A stretch of 64,000 nt of DNA from Lachnospiraceae bacterium. GTDB taxonomy: Bacteria; Bacillota; Clostridia; Lachnospirales; Lachnospiraceae. Numbering within the stretch: the first letter of the stretch is position 1; each line of letters begins with the position of its first letter. The stretch is taken from the NCBI GenBank assembly GCA_021153185.1, contig JAGKTY010000007.1, positions 27,676 through 91,675 on the forward strand, in the 5' to 3' direction. Positions 40,809 to 51,357 of the stretch are shown here, piece by piece. Below the pieces are notes generated by a model. That model was not told the origin of the DNA, made no database searches, and worked only from the letters and a program-made list of their open reading frames with translations. The position numbers and the translations under genes are program-made.

Positions 40809-41525
40809 TTACAATTCTTTGTCAATCTGCACCCGAAGTCTCTTCATGATTTTCTTTTCCAGTCTTGAAATGTAGGACTGTGATATTCCGAGGATATCCG
40901 CCACCTCCTTTTGTGTCATTTCCTTTCCATCCGGTCTGTCAAACCCAAACCGCATATGAATGATCATTTTTTCCCGGTCCGATAGTTTTTCAATCGCCTT
41001 ATGTAGTATTTTCCCGGATTCCTGCAGCTCCAAATCCTTCGAAACAACATCGTCTCCCGTTCCCAAAATATCGGAGAGCAACAGCTCATTTCCATCCCAG
41101 TCCACATTTAACGGCTCATCAATGGAAACCTCCAGCTTTGTCTTGTGATTCCGGCGCAGATACATCAAAATCTCATTTTCAATGCATCTGGACGCATATG
41201 TTGCAAGCCTGATATTTTTGTCCGGATTGTAGGATTCAATTGACTTGATGAGTCCAATCGTTCCAATTGATATCAAATCTTCTACCCCGACACCTGTATT
41301 GTCAAATTTTTTTGCGATGTACACGACAAGGCGCAAATTATGTTCAATCAATTGGTTTCTTGCAGCCTGGTTATCTTCCTCAGATAGTTTTCCGATTAGT
41401 TTTTGTTCAATCTCCGGCTTTAATGGTGGCGGCAGTACTTCACTTCCACCAATATAATGGATATCTCCTTGTTTTTTCTGAATAATCCGAAAGCATATTG
41501 TTTCTGCAAGCATAGCACGTATCAT
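40809..41525 (-). CDS. sigE: Sporulation sigma factor SigE (pro-sigma-E)
   Basis: 238 residues, close to the 239 of B. subtilis. An N-terminal pro-sequence ([18 protein letters not shown], then [16 protein letters not shown]) is removed by SpoIIGA. Region 2: [36 protein letters not shown]; region 4: [34 protein letters not shown]. Mother-cell early sigma. A frame extends to 41564, but AAAAAGGAGGAAAACAG before the ATG at 41525 fixes the start. SpoIIGA is 31 nt upstream. Confidence 0.96.
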   Translation of the reverse strand: MIRAMLAETICFRIIQKKQGDIHYIGGSEVLPPPLKPEIEQKLIGKLSEEDNQAARNQLIEHNLRLVVYIAKKFDNTGVGVEDLISIGTIGLIKSIESYNPDKNIRLATYASRCIENEILMYLRRNHKTKLEVSIDEPLNVDWDGNELLLSDILGTGDDVVSKDLELQESGKILHKAIEKLSDREKMIIHMRFGFDRPDGKEMTQKEVADILGISQSYISRLEKKIMKRLRVQIDKEL

Positions 41526-41556
41526 CTGTTTTCCTCCTTTTTGTATGCGTAACATT

Positions 41557-42369
41557 TTATTCAAGATGCGTATTTAAAAGCATCTGATAGTCATCACGTA
41601 GACTCAATTTTCCCTCATAGATAGCCACAATGACTTTGGCATATGTTCTTTCATAGCCACTCTCCTCCTGAATGGTCAATTCATCTGCAACAAATCCCTT
41701 TAAAACGCCGTGGTCCATTCCAATGCTGTTATACGGAATCACCCGGAACCCTTTGACCGGAATTGGTATGTGATGCTTTTCCATAATGCTCTTTTCTAAA
41801 AGCACGACAGCGCGCTTGCTGATGGGATCCCTAAGGCTGTTTCCGCTGTCCCAAAATCCAAGACACGTTGCCTCCCTTCCCTGCACCTTCAACGTAACCT
41901 TTGCATGCTGACTTCTGTGTAGCGTCAGCTCCTTCATAAAGCTCATTCCTTTCCTGAAAAACAGTCCGCCAAACCATATTGCCATCACAAAGTACATGGT
42001 TATCTCCAGCGCTTTTTTCCCTTCTGATAAATACAGTTCAAAAACCTGCAAAAATCCTGCCAGGAACACGCCTGTTATAAACGCGATTGCAAATCCTGCC
42101 AGATAATATGTAAGCTTTCTTCGTCCAAGCACAATCACGAGACTTGGCACCATGCATACCACAACGAACGGCAAGCGGACATATGGGGAAAAAAAAGAAA
42201 TATAGATACCTATTGTTCCGACTACAGATGACCAAAGCGCCGCGATGACATATCGTATTTCGCCTCCTTTTGGGCCTATCAGCCTTCCAACCTGCTTCAT
42301 CACAAGATAATCCAGTAAAAACACTTTTAAGAACAATGGTTCAATTTGTACCTCTATCGTTTTTCTCAC
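41557..42369 (-). CDS. spoIIGA: Sporulation protease SpoIIGA
   Basis: 270 residues. Five N-terminal membrane spans and a C-terminal aspartic-protease-like domain; [20 protein letters not shown] holds the D-S-G catalytic motif (D-T-G in most members), and [13 protein letters not shown] follows. It cleaves pro-SigE after activation by SpoIIR. It lies 31 nt before sigE, the classical arrangement, and behind a strong terminator after ftsZ. Confidence 0.93.
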   Translation of the reverse strand: MRKTIEVQIEPLFLKVFLLDYLVMKQVGRLIGPKGGEIRYVIAALWSSVVGTIGIYISFFSPYVRLPFVVVCMVPSLVIVLGRRKLTYYLAGFAIAFITGVFLAGFLQVFELYLSEGKKALEITMYFVMAIWFGGLFFRKGMSFMKELTLHRSQHAKVTLKVQGREATCLGFWDSGNSLRDPISKRAVVLLEKSIMEKHHIPIPVKGFRVIPYNSIGMDHGVLKGFVADELTIQEESGYERTYAKVIVAIYEGKLSLRDDYQMLLNTHLE

Positions 42370-42388
42370 CTCGAAAACAAGTATAAAA

Positions 42389-42426
42389 AAAGAGCCATGA
42401 TTTTTTTGTCAAAATCATGACTCTTT
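42389..42426 (-). terminator. Terminator after ftsZ
   Basis: AAAGAG-TCATGATTTT pairs with AAAATCATGG-CTCTTT (one mismatch), with a run of T on the minus strand. It separates the dcw transcript from spoIIGA. Confidence 0.9.
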
Positions 42427-42462
42427 CAAAAGAATTCATCGACATTCTTCGTCTTTTAACGA

Positions 42463-43794
42463 TTATTTGTTTCTCTGCAGAAAGTTTGGAATATTAAGCG
42501 ATTTGGATTCCACCTTGCTTGTCACCTGTTGTCCGCGGTTAAAATTCGGGATGTCTTTCATTGGTGTAAGTGGCGGAATTGGCGCCGTTCCAATCAGTGA
42601 TGCATTGCTGCCTGCGCCGGATGATGCCGGCATGCTCTGCGCCGGTGCCGTAGCCGCTTTTGGCTGCTGCACAGTCGGTGTCACCTGAATCGTAGGCAAT
42701 GGTGCCGTCACGGATTTGACCGGCTGTTTTGGCTGCGATGCTGCAGGTTTTGGTGACGTAAAGCTCATCGGTGTCACCGTTGTACGCTGCTGAATCGGTC
42801 TGGTCTGACCCTTCATTCCCCCGAGAAGATTGCTCTTTGCCATCTGGCTTTCGATACCTGTGGCAATCAATGTAATTGAACAGATGTCGCTCATCTCGTC
42901 TTCTGCCGTAACACCGACAATGACATTGACATCGTCTCCAACACTCTCCTGAATATAAGATGCCGCTTCTGATACATCAAGAAGCGAAACACCACCTGAA
43001 ATGCTCATAATAATATCTGTCGCACCTGCAATCTCTGTCTCAAGAAGCGGCGATTCCACAGCAAGTTTTGCTGCATCGATTGCTTTGTTCTCTCCACTTC
43101 CCGTACCGATACCGATATGTGCAACACCCTTGTCAGACATAACCGTCTTGACGTCCGCAAAGTCAAGGTTAATCTGACCCGGCTCATTAATCATGACTGT
43201 GATTCCCATAACAGCCTGCTGCAGAACCTCATCAGCCTTCTTCATTGCTTCCTGGAAGCCTGTTCTTCTATCTACGATAGAAAGTAGTTTCTCATTCGGA
43301 ATGACAATCAGTGTATCAACATACTCGCGCAATTTTTCAATTCCGGCGAGCGCATTTTTCATACGGATATTTGCCTCAAACACAAATGGTTTGGTGACAA
43401 CGCCGACTGTTAAAATCCCCATATCCTTGGCGATACGTGCAATGACAGGTGCTGCACCTGTTCCTGTTCCGCCACCCATACCACAGGTAACGAATACCAT
43501 ATCCGCACCCTGCAGGGCTGCTCTGAGCTGTTCAAGGCTCTCCTCTGCGGCCTTCTCACCGATTTCCGGTTTGGCTCCGGCTCCAAGTCCCTTTGTGAGT
43601 TCCTCTCCAATCTGGATATGTTTTGGCGCCTTACATAACTGAAGCACCTGTTTATCTGTGTTGACCGCGATAAACTCAACACCACGTATATTATCATCAA
43701 CCATACGGTTTACTGCATTATTTCCGGCACCGCCTACACCTACAACCAGGATTCTGGCGGTCATTATATCTTCATTCGTTGTAATTTCAAGCAC
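42463..43794 (-). CDS. ftsZ: Cell division protein FtsZ
   Basis: 443 residues from a GTG at 43794 (AAGGAGGAAATACT precedes it). Tubulin-like GTPase: [16 protein letters not shown] motif [14 protein letters not shown]7 loop region [11 protein letters not shown]. An Ala/Pro/Gln-rich linker (about 320-430) leads to the conserved C-terminal peptide [11 protein letters not shown], which docks SepF/FtsA. It forms the Z-ring. It ends the dcw cluster here. Confidence 0.97.
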   Translation of the reverse strand: MLEITTNEDIMTARILVVGVGGAGNNAVNRMVDDNIRGVEFIAVNTDKQVLQLCKAPKHIQIGEELTKGLGAGAKPEIGEKAAEESLEQLRAALQGADMVFVTCGMGGGTGTGAAPVIARIAKDMGILTVGVVTKPFVFEANIRMKNALAGIEKLREYVDTLIVIPNEKLLSIVDRRTGFQEAMKKADEVLQQAVMGITVMINEPGQINLDFADVKTVMSDKGVAHIGIGTGSGENKAIDAAKLAVESPLLETEIAGATDIIMSISGGVSLLDVSEAASYIQESVGDDVNVIVGVTAEDEMSDICSITLIATGIESQMAKSNLLGGMKGQTRPIQQRTTVTPMSFTSPKPAASQPKQPVKSVTAPLPTIQVTPTVQQPKAATAPAQSMPASSGAGSNASLIGTAPIPPLTPMKDIPNFNRGQQVTSKVESKSLNIPNFLQRNK

Positions 43795-43918
43795 AGTATT
43801 TCCTCCTTCAAGTCCCTTTGATAACCAATAGAACATAGCTACCCCGTAAATACCATATACTCTATCATATAATTATTTACGTGTTTACGCAAGTCCATTT
43901 TTTTGTTTTTTCGGGATT

Positions 43919-44665
43919 TTATTGCATGTCTTCCACTTCAAATGTAACCGTCTCATTTTCCCCATTGAAATCCTGCATACGAAGCACACCCTTTTTCCCG
44001 TCCAAATGCGGCAGGATTTCAGGTAACTGCATGATTTTTTCATCCAGATAATTGCGGTCCCCAATGTCAACCCGGACCTCGTCATAATACAGCGTCACCC
44101 TGTACGCTCTGTCGAAATGAATCTTATCTGCCAAAATATCATATTTGCCGAGAAGCTGCGTGATGGACAAAATATCCGCAAACACATCCGTATCCTCCAC
44201 CGGCAGCGGTTCATGAAGCACAACCTCATCAAAGGATAATCCCGTCACCTGTGGTACGCCCTCCGTAACCTGGTCTGCGCTTTCCACAACAATGCCTTCC
44301 CTGTCAAAATACATATATTTGCCAAGATAGGCTACACATCCCGCAAGCGCCTTTTCATAAACCTGTATGACAATCTTGTCGTGGCTTGCAACCTCAACAC
44401 TCATCGATTCAATGAACGGAATGCCGACAATCGCCTTATCCTTATACTGTCTTGCAAGCAAAAGGGAATTGTCAAGAATATTTCCCCGAAGCACCATCTC
44501 CTCTATTTCCTTTTCGGAATAATGGATATTTCCGTCCACTTCCACTTTCGTCACACGGTAGTATGTCACGACAAATGTACTTACTCCTGTCACGATTGCA
44601 AGAAACATGATAACAATCAAAATGATGATGCGTTTTCTTGTAAAAAATGTCTGTTCCTTCTTCAT
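43919..44665 (-). CDS. divIB: Cell division protein DivIB/FtsQ
   Basis: 248 residues. Cytoplasmic KKEQTFFTRKRI, one membrane span (IIILIVIMFLAIVTGVST), a POTRA domain starting VTKVEVDGNIHYSEKEIEEM and a beta domain to the C-terminus. It stabilises the FtsL-FtsB divisome complex. It follows murA by 18 nt. Confidence 0.9.
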   Translation of the reverse strand: MKKEQTFFTRKRIIILIVIMFLAIVTGVSTFVVTYYRVTKVEVDGNIHYSEKEIEEMVLRGNILDNSLLLARQYKDKAIVGIPFIESMSVEVASHDKIVIQVYEKALAGCVAYLGKYMYFDREGIVVESADQVTEGVPQVTGLSFDEVVLHEPLPVEDTDVFADILSITQLLGKYDILADKIHFDRAYRVTLYYDEVRVDIGDRNYLDEKIMQLPEILPHLDGKKGVLRMQDFNGENETVTFEVEDMQ

Positions 44666-44683
44666 CTCATTGAACCTTTCGTT

Positions 44684-45940
44684 TCATCTCATCCAGGCAA
44701 TCTGCGCACCAAGGCTCCTTAAATCTTCCACAATCGATTCATGTCCGCGCACAATGTATTCGCAGCCGTAAACCGTTGTTTCTCCTTCTGCCCTAAGGCC
44801 TGCCAAAATAAGTGCCACACCGCCGCGCAATTCTTTTGCCGCCACAACCGCACCATTAAGGTGCTTCCTTCCGACAATTGTAACACTTCTGTTTTCTTCA
44901 TCCACACGGACATCAGCGCCGAATTTTCCGAGTTCTTTTGCGGCCTGCAGCCTGTTTTCAAAAATGGTTTCCACCACAACACTCGTTCCGTCTGCCGTCG
45001 CAAGCATCGCACAGACAACCGATTGTAAATCCGTCGGGAAGCCCGGATACACCGCTGTTTCCAGATACGGAATGTGCTCAATTTGCTTATCAGCGCGTAT
45101 ATGTACATGTTCCTGTTCTATTTCCAAATGACATTGCATTTTTTTGGCATACGAAAGGATCCATGTGAGCTGATTTGTTTCAATTCCGTAAAGGGTCATG
45201 TCGCACCCAACCGAAAGCCCCATACAAAGATAGCTTGCTGCAATGATACGGTCCCCCGGCACCTCAAAACAGACATCGTGAAGCGTCGCGCCGCCACAGA
45301 TCATAATTTCATCATCCAGATATAAAATATCGGCACCGGCAGCCTGTAAAAATTGACAGAGCGAAAAAATTTCCGGCTCTCTTGCACATTTTTTGATCGT
45401 TGTGACGCCTTTTGCACACACAGCTGCCAAAATGAGCTGCTCAGTGATTCCGACACTCTGAAGCATTGGCTCCAGCACACATCCCGCCAAACAGCTTGCC
45501 TCGGCAAATACGTTCCTCTCACCGGCAGTAATATGCGCTCCCATCTGACGCAAAGCTTCCATATGGCCGTCAAGTGGTCTTTTCCCAATCGTGCAGCCTC
45601 CCGGCATCGGCAAAGCCGCCTGATGAAATCTCGCAAGGGACACAGCCAGCAATAGGCTTGATGCGCGCATAGCACCCGCAATCCCGGCATCCGGTTCACA
45701 ATAATAAACATTTCGTGCATCGATTGTTACGGTATGCTGACACCTGACAATCCGGCAGCCAAACTGGCTAAGCAGCTTGAGCATTCCCGAAACATCTGTA
45801 ATATCCGGACAATTCGTCAGCGTCGTCACACCATCTATCAGTAGTGCGGCAGCCAAAAGGGGCAACGTTGCATTTTTTGACCCCTGCACGCGCAGCCGTC
45901 CCGTTAACCGATTTCCCCCTTTTATAACAATAGGCTCCAT
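44684..45940 (-). CDS. murA: UDP-N-acetylglucosamine 1-carboxyvinyltransferase
   Basis: 418 residues, the usual MurA length. First committed step of peptidoglycan synthesis (PEP to UDP-GlcNAc). Catalytic Cys in PMPGGCTIGKRPLDGH; substrate loop NRLTGRLRVQGSKNATLPLLAAALL; late VYPGFPTDLQSVVCAMLA. A GTG at 45979 is in frame but adds 13 residues not seen in other MurA proteins. It replaces murG/murB, which commonly occupy this place next to ftsW in Firmicutes. Confidence 0.95.
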   Translation of the reverse strand: MEPIVIKGGNRLTGRLRVQGSKNATLPLLAAALLIDGVTTLTNCPDITDVSGMLKLLSQFGCRIVRCQHTVTIDARNVYYCEPDAGIAGAMRASSLLLAVSLARFHQAALPMPGGCTIGKRPLDGHMEALRQMGAHITAGERNVFAEASCLAGCVLEPMLQSVGITEQLILAAVCAKGVTTIKKCAREPEIFSLCQFLQAAGADILYLDDEIMICGGATLHDVCFEVPGDRIIAASYLCMGLSVGCDMTLYGIETNQLTWILSYAKKMQCHLEIEQEHVHIRADKQIEHIPYLETAVYPGFPTDLQSVVCAMLATADGTSVVVETIFENRLQAAKELGKFGADVRVDEENRSVTIVGRKHLNGAVVAAKELRGGVALILAGLRAEGETTVYGCEYIVRGHESIVEDLRSLGAQIAWMR

Positions 45941-46009
45941 ACCATACCTGTAATCATGCTTTACAACAGTGTATGCCACAGAACCTATTTGGAACCTTGT
46001 CTTTGCCGG

Positions 46010-47170
46010 TTAACCAAGTTCATGTAACCGGATGCTCTTAGAAACATTCAGCACAAGTCCTATCTCTGCCATCAAAAACAGTGCACTACTGCCGCCATAA
46101 CTTATAAATGGAAGCGATACACCTGTATTTGGCATTGTATTCGTTACAACGGCGATATTCATTATCACCTGGATTGCAAAATGTCCCATAACGCCCACAA
46201 CAATGAGGGCACCGAATAAGTCCGGCGCATTATTTGCAATCACCATACAGCGCCAGATCAATAATACATATAGGAATATAACAACAAGCGCACCAAAAAT
46301 ACCGAGTTCTTCACAGATGATAGAGAAAATCATATCATTTTGTGACTCCGGAATAAAACCAAGCTTTTGCATACTCTGACCGAGTCCTTTGCCAAAGATA
46401 CTGCCGGAGCCGATTGCATAAAGTCCCTGCAGTGTCTGGAACGAAGTATCCGAAGAAAAAGCCGTCGGATCAAGCCATGCCGCGATACGTTTTAAACGGA
46501 AACCACTATCTGAGGTTAAACTTGTTTTGGCGATAAAAATCACAATACCTGCCGCAACCGCCACCAATAATGCACCGATAAAATACTTCTTGTAATCCGG
46601 GTCGATGACAAAAATCATGACAGCCGTAATCGCACAAACAATGATTGCCGTACTCATATTTTTATTGAACACGCCGATGATAAGTGCCATCAAAATGCCA
46701 CTGACGGCCATGATAACAATTCCCTTGAAGGATTTTGCATACCGGCCCATTTTACATGCAAGCGTCGCAACCATGACAATCACTGCAATCTTGGCAATCT
46801 CTGCCGGCTGCAGGGAAATACCGAGATTCAGCCATCTTCTCGCACCGTTTCTCTCAATGCCAAGCGGTGTAAGCACAAGCATAACAAGCACTGCGGAAAT
46901 GATGTAAATCGGAACTGCAAATTTTTGCAGCAGATGATAATCAATTGTAATTACAGCTACCATAACAACTGCTCCCAGCGTCGTTGCAAACAGCTGCGAC
47001 TTCACGAAATGCTTCGGGTCGCCAAAATTCAAATTGGCATTGTACGAACTTGCGGAATAAATCATCAAAAGTCCGAACGCAATCAGGAAGATAACGACCG
47101 TAAGCAATGTGTAATCAAAAAAGTATTCATTTTTTCTGCGAGCGCGTCCTCGTGAATTTCTTGCTGCCAT
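46010..47170 (-). CDS. ftsW: Lipid II polymerase FtsW/SpoVE (SEDS family)
   Basis: 386 residues, about ten membrane spans. SEDS signatures: KHFVKSQLFATTLGAVVMV, ERNGARRWLNLGISLQPAEI (ARRW), IPESQNDMIFSIICEELG and VSLPFISYGGSSALF. It polymerises lipid II with a class B PBP at the septum. It lies 11 nt after murD. SpoVE or RodA cannot be excluded by sequence, but the position is that of FtsW/SpoVE. Confidence 0.93.
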   Translation of the reverse strand: MAARNSRGRARRKNEYFFDYTLLTVVIFLIAFGLLMIYSASSYNANLNFGDPKHFVKSQLFATTLGAVVMVAVITIDYHLLQKFAVPIYIISAVLVMLVLTPLGIERNGARRWLNLGISLQPAEIAKIAVIVMVATLACKMGRYAKSFKGIVIMAVSGILMALIIGVFNKNMSTAIIVCAITAVMIFVIDPDYKKYFIGALLVAVAAGIVIFIAKTSLTSDSGFRLKRIAAWLDPTAFSSDTSFQTLQGLYAIGSGSIFGKGLGQSMQKLGFIPESQNDMIFSIICEELGIFGALVVIFLYVLLIWRCMVIANNAPDLFGALIVVGVMGHFAIQVIMNIAVVTNTMPNTGVSLPFISYGGSSALFLMAEIGLVLNVSKSIRLHELG

Positions 47171-47181
47171 AAATTACCCCA

Positions 47182-48543
47182 TTATTTTTGTAATGCGAAA
47201 ACCATCTCTTTAAACATCTGACCACGCACCTCATAATTTGGGAACATGCCCCAGCTTGCACATGCCGGTGAAAGAAGCACAGCTTCTCCCGCTTTTGCTG
47301 CCCCGGCGCAGTAATCAACTGCCTCCTGCAGACTTTCCACAAACAGATAGTCCTTAAAACCATGTGCCTTTGCACAGTCCGCGATTTTTTCCCTTGTCTG
47401 TCCAAGCAGCACAAGTTTTTTTACCTTGCCGTCAAAGCTTTCAATCCATTCATCATAGGTGCTTTGCTTATCATATCCACCGCCAATCAAATAGGTCGGT
47501 TTCACCATCGCTTCAATGCCCTTGATTGCCGCATCCGGATTGGTTCCCTTTGAGTCATTGTAATAATCCACGCCGCCTACGGTCGCAACAAATTCAATCC
47601 GGTGCTCGACTGCCTTGAATGCACATACCGTTTTGATAATCACATCCATCGGAACGCCATACGCATCTGCCATCGCAATTGCAGCCATAACATTCTCCCA
47701 GTTATGTCTGCCAAGCAGCTTCATATCATGGATGTTCATCAGGCGCTCCGGCTTTCCGGAAACAGCCCTATAAATTTCTTCATCCTTACAAAAGTAACCA
47801 TCTGCTAACTCTCTCAGTGATGAGAAATAAATGACCTGCGCCTTACAGTCATCTCCGAACGCACGCAAAAATTCATCCTCATAATTAAGCACGCAGTATT
47901 GCTCTTTGCTCTGGTTGCATGTGATGTTCTCTTTTGCAAGTGCATAATTCTCCATGGTATGGTGTCTGTTCAAATGATCCGGTGTGATATTCAAAATCGC
48001 ACTGACGACCGGCCGGAAATCAATGACCGTCTCAAGCTGGAAGGAACTGATTTCTGCGACTGTCACTGAGTTTTCGCTTGTCTGTGTCACCATCTGTGTG
48101 TATGGAATGCCGATATTGCCAACAACAAATACATTCTCATAGTATGCCTTCATGATTTCTCCAAGAAGCGCCGTTGTCGTCGTTTTTCCATTTGTTCCCG
48201 TAATTGCGAGCACATCGCCCCGCTCAAACGCAAATGCAAGTTCAATCTCACCCCAGATTGGGATTTCACGCTGTCTGTATGCCTCAACCATCGGAAGATC
48301 TGTCGGGACGCCGGGACTAAGCACAATGAGTGTCAGCGCATCGTCCACTTCTTTTGGAAGCGTTCCGAGGAAAACCGGTGCATCCTTTGCATCTTCGAGC
48401 CGTCCCTTTATTTCTTCAACATCCAACTCTGTATTGCCATCAAACAGCACACAGTTTGCACCTGCTTTTTTCAGAAGCTGCATCGCTGCAATGCCACTTT
48501 TTCCGCTACCTACGACTAATACATTTTGTTTTGATAACTCCAT
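47182..48543 (-). CDS. murD: UDP-N-acetylmuramoylalanine--D-glutamate ligase
   Basis: 453 residues. Adds D-Glu to UDP-MurNAc-L-Ala. ATP-binding AITGTNGKTTTTALLGEI; NILNITPDHLNRHHTMENY; substrate site NDSKGTNPDAAIKGIEAM. AAGGGGCAGAAA precedes the ATG at 48543; the upstream reading frame overlaps mraY and is unlikely. 10 nt behind mraY. Confidence 0.96.
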   Translation of the reverse strand: MELSKQNVLVVGSGKSGIAAMQLLKKAGANCVLFDGNTELDVEEIKGRLEDAKDAPVFLGTLPKEVDDALTLIVLSPGVPTDLPMVEAYRQREIPIWGEIELAFAFERGDVLAITGTNGKTTTTALLGEIMKAYYENVFVVGNIGIPYTQMVTQTSENSVTVAEISSFQLETVIDFRPVVSAILNITPDHLNRHHTMENYALAKENITCNQSKEQYCVLNYEDEFLRAFGDDCKAQVIYFSSLRELADGYFCKDEEIYRAVSGKPERLMNIHDMKLLGRHNWENVMAAIAMADAYGVPMDVIIKTVCAFKAVEHRIEFVATVGGVDYYNDSKGTNPDAAIKGIEAMVKPTYLIGGGYDKQSTYDEWIESFDGKVKKLVLLGQTREKIADCAKAHGFKDYLFVESLQEAVDYCAGAAKAGEAVLLSPACASWGMFPNYEVRGQMFKEMVFALQK

Positions 48544-48553
48544 TTTCTGCCCC

Positions 48554-49513
48554 TTATCTGACTGCCAAAAGTCCAACCATGCAAAGCACGGCTGTCACAA
48601 TCGAAAATACTGTCACAACTTTATTCTCTTTCCATCCGCAAAGTTCGAAATGGTGGTGAATCGGCGCCATCTTAAAGATACGCTTTCCACCTGTCATTTT
48701 AAAATACGTAACCTGCATGATTACGCTGATGACTTCTATCATGTAAATAAAACCGACAATTACAATAAACAGAGGCATCTGCATCATGTAAGCACAGCCA
48801 GCCACAAATCCGCCGAGTGCAAGAGACCCGGTATCGCCCATGAAAACGCTGGCCGGATGTCCGTTGTAGCACAAAAAGCCGAGAAGCGCGCCAACGACGG
48901 CACACGTGATCGGACTGATTCCCGCATGAAGTCCTACCGCAACAACCGTAAAAAAGGTTGCAACCAAAATGGTTACACTTGTCGCAAGACCGTCAAGACC
49001 GTCCGTGAAATTCGTTCCGTTTACCGTTCCAATCACAACAAAAAACATAAGCGGGATTGCAAACACGCCAAGATTTAAATACGTGTTTGATAAAAACGGA
49101 ATCCGAAGCGCTAAGTCCACATCGGTAAAGCGTACAAGATAAAATGCAAATACGCCGGTCACAACAATCTGAAGTACCATCTTCTGCCATGCACGAAGAC
49201 CCATGGAACGTTTCAGCACGACTTTAATGTAATCATCAATAAACCCAATCACACCAAAGCCCAGCGTCAAAAACAAAACCGGAATAATATTCGGATAGCT
49301 TCTCACATAAATGAGCGACGGAACCGTAATGGCAATGAGAATCATAATGCCTCCCATTGTCGGTGTACCGTTCTTTTTTAAATGACTCTCCGGTCCTTCA
49401 TCCCGTATTGTCTGCCCTACCTTGAGCCTCCTGAGAAACGGAATCATAATCGGACCTAATAATACGCTGATACAAAATGCAATCAGTGCCGGTAATACTA
49501 CATCGTAATTCAT
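48554..49513 (-). CDS. mraY: Phospho-MurNAc-pentapeptide translocase
   Basis: 319 residues, about ten spans. GTPTMGGIMILIA, GFIDDYIKVVLKRSMGL, the Asp-rich NFTDGLDGLATSV and GDTGSLALGG motifs, APIHHHFELCG at the end. It makes lipid I on undecaprenyl phosphate. AGAGGGAGTATT precedes the ATG at 49513. Confidence 0.96.
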   Translation of the reverse strand: MNYDVVLPALIAFCISVLLGPIMIPFLRRLKVGQTIRDEGPESHLKKNGTPTMGGIMILIAITVPSLIYVRSYPNIIPVLFLTLGFGVIGFIDDYIKVVLKRSMGLRAWQKMVLQIVVTGVFAFYLVRFTDVDLALRIPFLSNTYLNLGVFAIPLMFFVVIGTVNGTNFTDGLDGLATSVTILVATFFTVVAVGLHAGISPITCAVVGALLGFLCYNGHPASVFMGDTGSLALGGFVAGCAYMMQMPLFIVIVGFIYMIEVISVIMQVTYFKMTGGKRIFKMAPIHHHFELCGWKENKVVTVFSIVTAVLCMVGLLAVR

Positions 49514-49573
49514 AATACTCCCTCTTATGACATGCGTTGTCATGTCTGTTATTTCAATTTTGGTGCCAAAGCC

Positions 49574-51277
49574 CTAACCTTCATTATAATTCATTCTTTC
49601 CAAATAAGGAAGAATATTTTCAAAAAGTCGTGCAACAACCGGTGCGGCAATCTGTCCGCCATAATAGATGCCTTTTGGCGTATAAATGACACACAGTGCC
49701 AAAACCTTCGGGTCATCTGCCGGTGCAAAGCCTACAAAGGAGGAAATGTACCGCCCACTGTTTCGCGGAAGCGTCTGACTTGTGGCTGTTTTGCCGCCGA
49801 TACGGAAGCCTGCAACCTGTGCCTTCGCACCGCCCCCCTCCGCCACGACTTTTTCCAGAAGCCGCCTCATCTCCGCCGAGATTTCGGGACTGACAATTCC
49901 CTTTTTGGCTTGATACTGATACGTCAAAATCGAATTTCCCGATACGTCCGACGCTTCCATTGCCACATGCGGCACGACTCTGTTTCCGCCGTTGATCACA
50001 CTGCTGACCATCGTGCATAGCTGTATCGGCGTAATCTGAAAGGACTGTCCAAAGCTCATCGTTGCAAGTTCTACCTGACCGATTGCATCCTTTTTGTGCA
50101 TAATGGTTGCAGCTTCTCCCGGCAAATCAATTCCGGTCTTTTCAAGCAGTCCAAACTTCTGAAACGTATCATAAAAACGCTCCGGACCGAGCCGCAATCC
50201 TACAGTTACAAAAACAGGATTACACGAATTCATAATGGCCGTTTCGAACGTTTCACTTCCATGCCCATTTGTTTTATGGCACTTAATGCGGCGGTCCTCC
50301 ACAACAACGTAACCCGGACAATGAAATGCCTCCGACACCGTTGTGACCTCATGGGATAGTGCAGCTGCCGCCGTAAACACCTTAAATGCACTACCCGGTT
50401 CATATGTATCATTGATGCAGCGGTTACGCCACATCGCATTCAAATCATTCTCACTGACAGCACCCTCAAACGGATGGTTCGGATCAAACTCCGGAATGTC
50501 AACCATCGCATAGATCTCTCCGTTATCGGGCCGCATAACGATGATGGATACGCCTTCTGCCTGTTTTGCCTCCATCACCCCTCTCGCAAGGGTATCTGCA
50601 TAGGACTGGATATTCAAATCGAGTGTGGTGCGCAGTGTATTGCCCTTCACAGGCTCAACTCTTCTCTCTCCCTGACTGCTCACTTCGCGCCCCTTGGCAT
50701 CCGTGGTTGTCAGAATCTTGCCGTTTTGACCGCGTAATACATCGTCGTATTTGACTTCAAGACCGATTATGCCCTGGTTATCGCTTCCCGTAAAGCCAAG
50801 CACCTTGCTCGCCAGCATCCCATAAGGGTAATACCGTTTGTAATCTTCATCGACCTTGACGCCATCCAGCGAAAGCGCTTCGATTTTATCTGCAATCTCT
50901 TTATCGACATTGCTCATAATGCGCTCGATGGACGACACCTTTTTGACACGTTTTTCCACTTTTTCCCGATCGAGCTTCAAAATGGATGTCAATGTATCAA
51001 TCACTTTTTCCTCGTCTGTAATCTGATTATGAATCACAGAAATCGTGCAGACCGGTTTGTTGCCTGCAAGCACGTTACCGTTCCGGTCCAAAATTTCGCC
51101 GCGCTGTGCTTTGATATCGCGCTCGCGCTCATGCACATCCCGCGCCATTTTGGAGTAGTAAGCACTCTCAAACACCATCAGGTAAATCGTTCTTCCCGCA
51201 AGTCCGGTCAGACACAAGGAAAAAACGGCCGATAACAAAATGATTTTCTTTCGCACTTTATTTCCAAAATCTCTCAT
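49574..51277 (-). CDS. Class B penicillin-binding protein (SpoVD/PBP2-type), KTA motif
   Basis: 567 residues. Cytoplasmic tail, one membrane span (IILLSAVFSLCLTGLAG), PBP dimerisation domain (ERERDIKAQRGEILDRNGNV) and transpeptidase: SxxK in YEPGSAFKVF, SxN in NSCNPV, but the third motif reads GGKTATSQT, that is KTA instead of the usual KTG. No PASTA domains. It is the second of two tandem PBPs, in the place of SpoVD in B. subtilis, so it may be the sporulation PBP. The ATG at 51277 is preferred (GGGAATGGTC), although one at 51283 exists. Confidence 0.9.
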   Translation of the reverse strand: MRDFGNKVRKKIILLSAVFSLCLTGLAGRTIYLMVFESAYYSKMARDVHERERDIKAQRGEILDRNGNVLAGNKPVCTISVIHNQITDEEKVIDTLTSILKLDREKVEKRVKKVSSIERIMSNVDKEIADKIEALSLDGVKVDEDYKRYYPYGMLASKVLGFTGSDNQGIIGLEVKYDDVLRGQNGKILTTTDAKGREVSSQGERRVEPVKGNTLRTTLDLNIQSYADTLARGVMEAKQAEGVSIIVMRPDNGEIYAMVDIPEFDPNHPFEGAVSENDLNAMWRNRCINDTYEPGSAFKVFTAAAALSHEVTTVSEAFHCPGYVVVEDRRIKCHKTNGHGSETFETAIMNSCNPVFVTVGLRLGPERFYDTFQKFGLLEKTGIDLPGEAATIMHKKDAIGQVELATMSFGQSFQITPIQLCTMVSSVINGGNRVVPHVAMEASDVSGNSILTYQYQAKKGIVSPEISAEMRRLLEKVVAEGGGAKAQVAGFRIGGKTATSQTLPRNSGRYISSFVGFAPADDPKVLALCVIYTPKGIYYGGQIAAPVVARLFENILPYLERMNYNEG

Positions 51278-51357
51278 GACCATTCCCGCGCCATTCTTCT
51301 TATCAATGTATGCATGAGAAACTTTATCAAATGCCTATTTTAAAACAAATCTCTTCT

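Noticed and set aside
48152..49078. 308-codon plus-strand ORF opposite murD/mraY
   Set aside because: It lies exactly antisense to two well-supported genes and its translation is Ser/Arg/Asn-rich without any recognisable domain.
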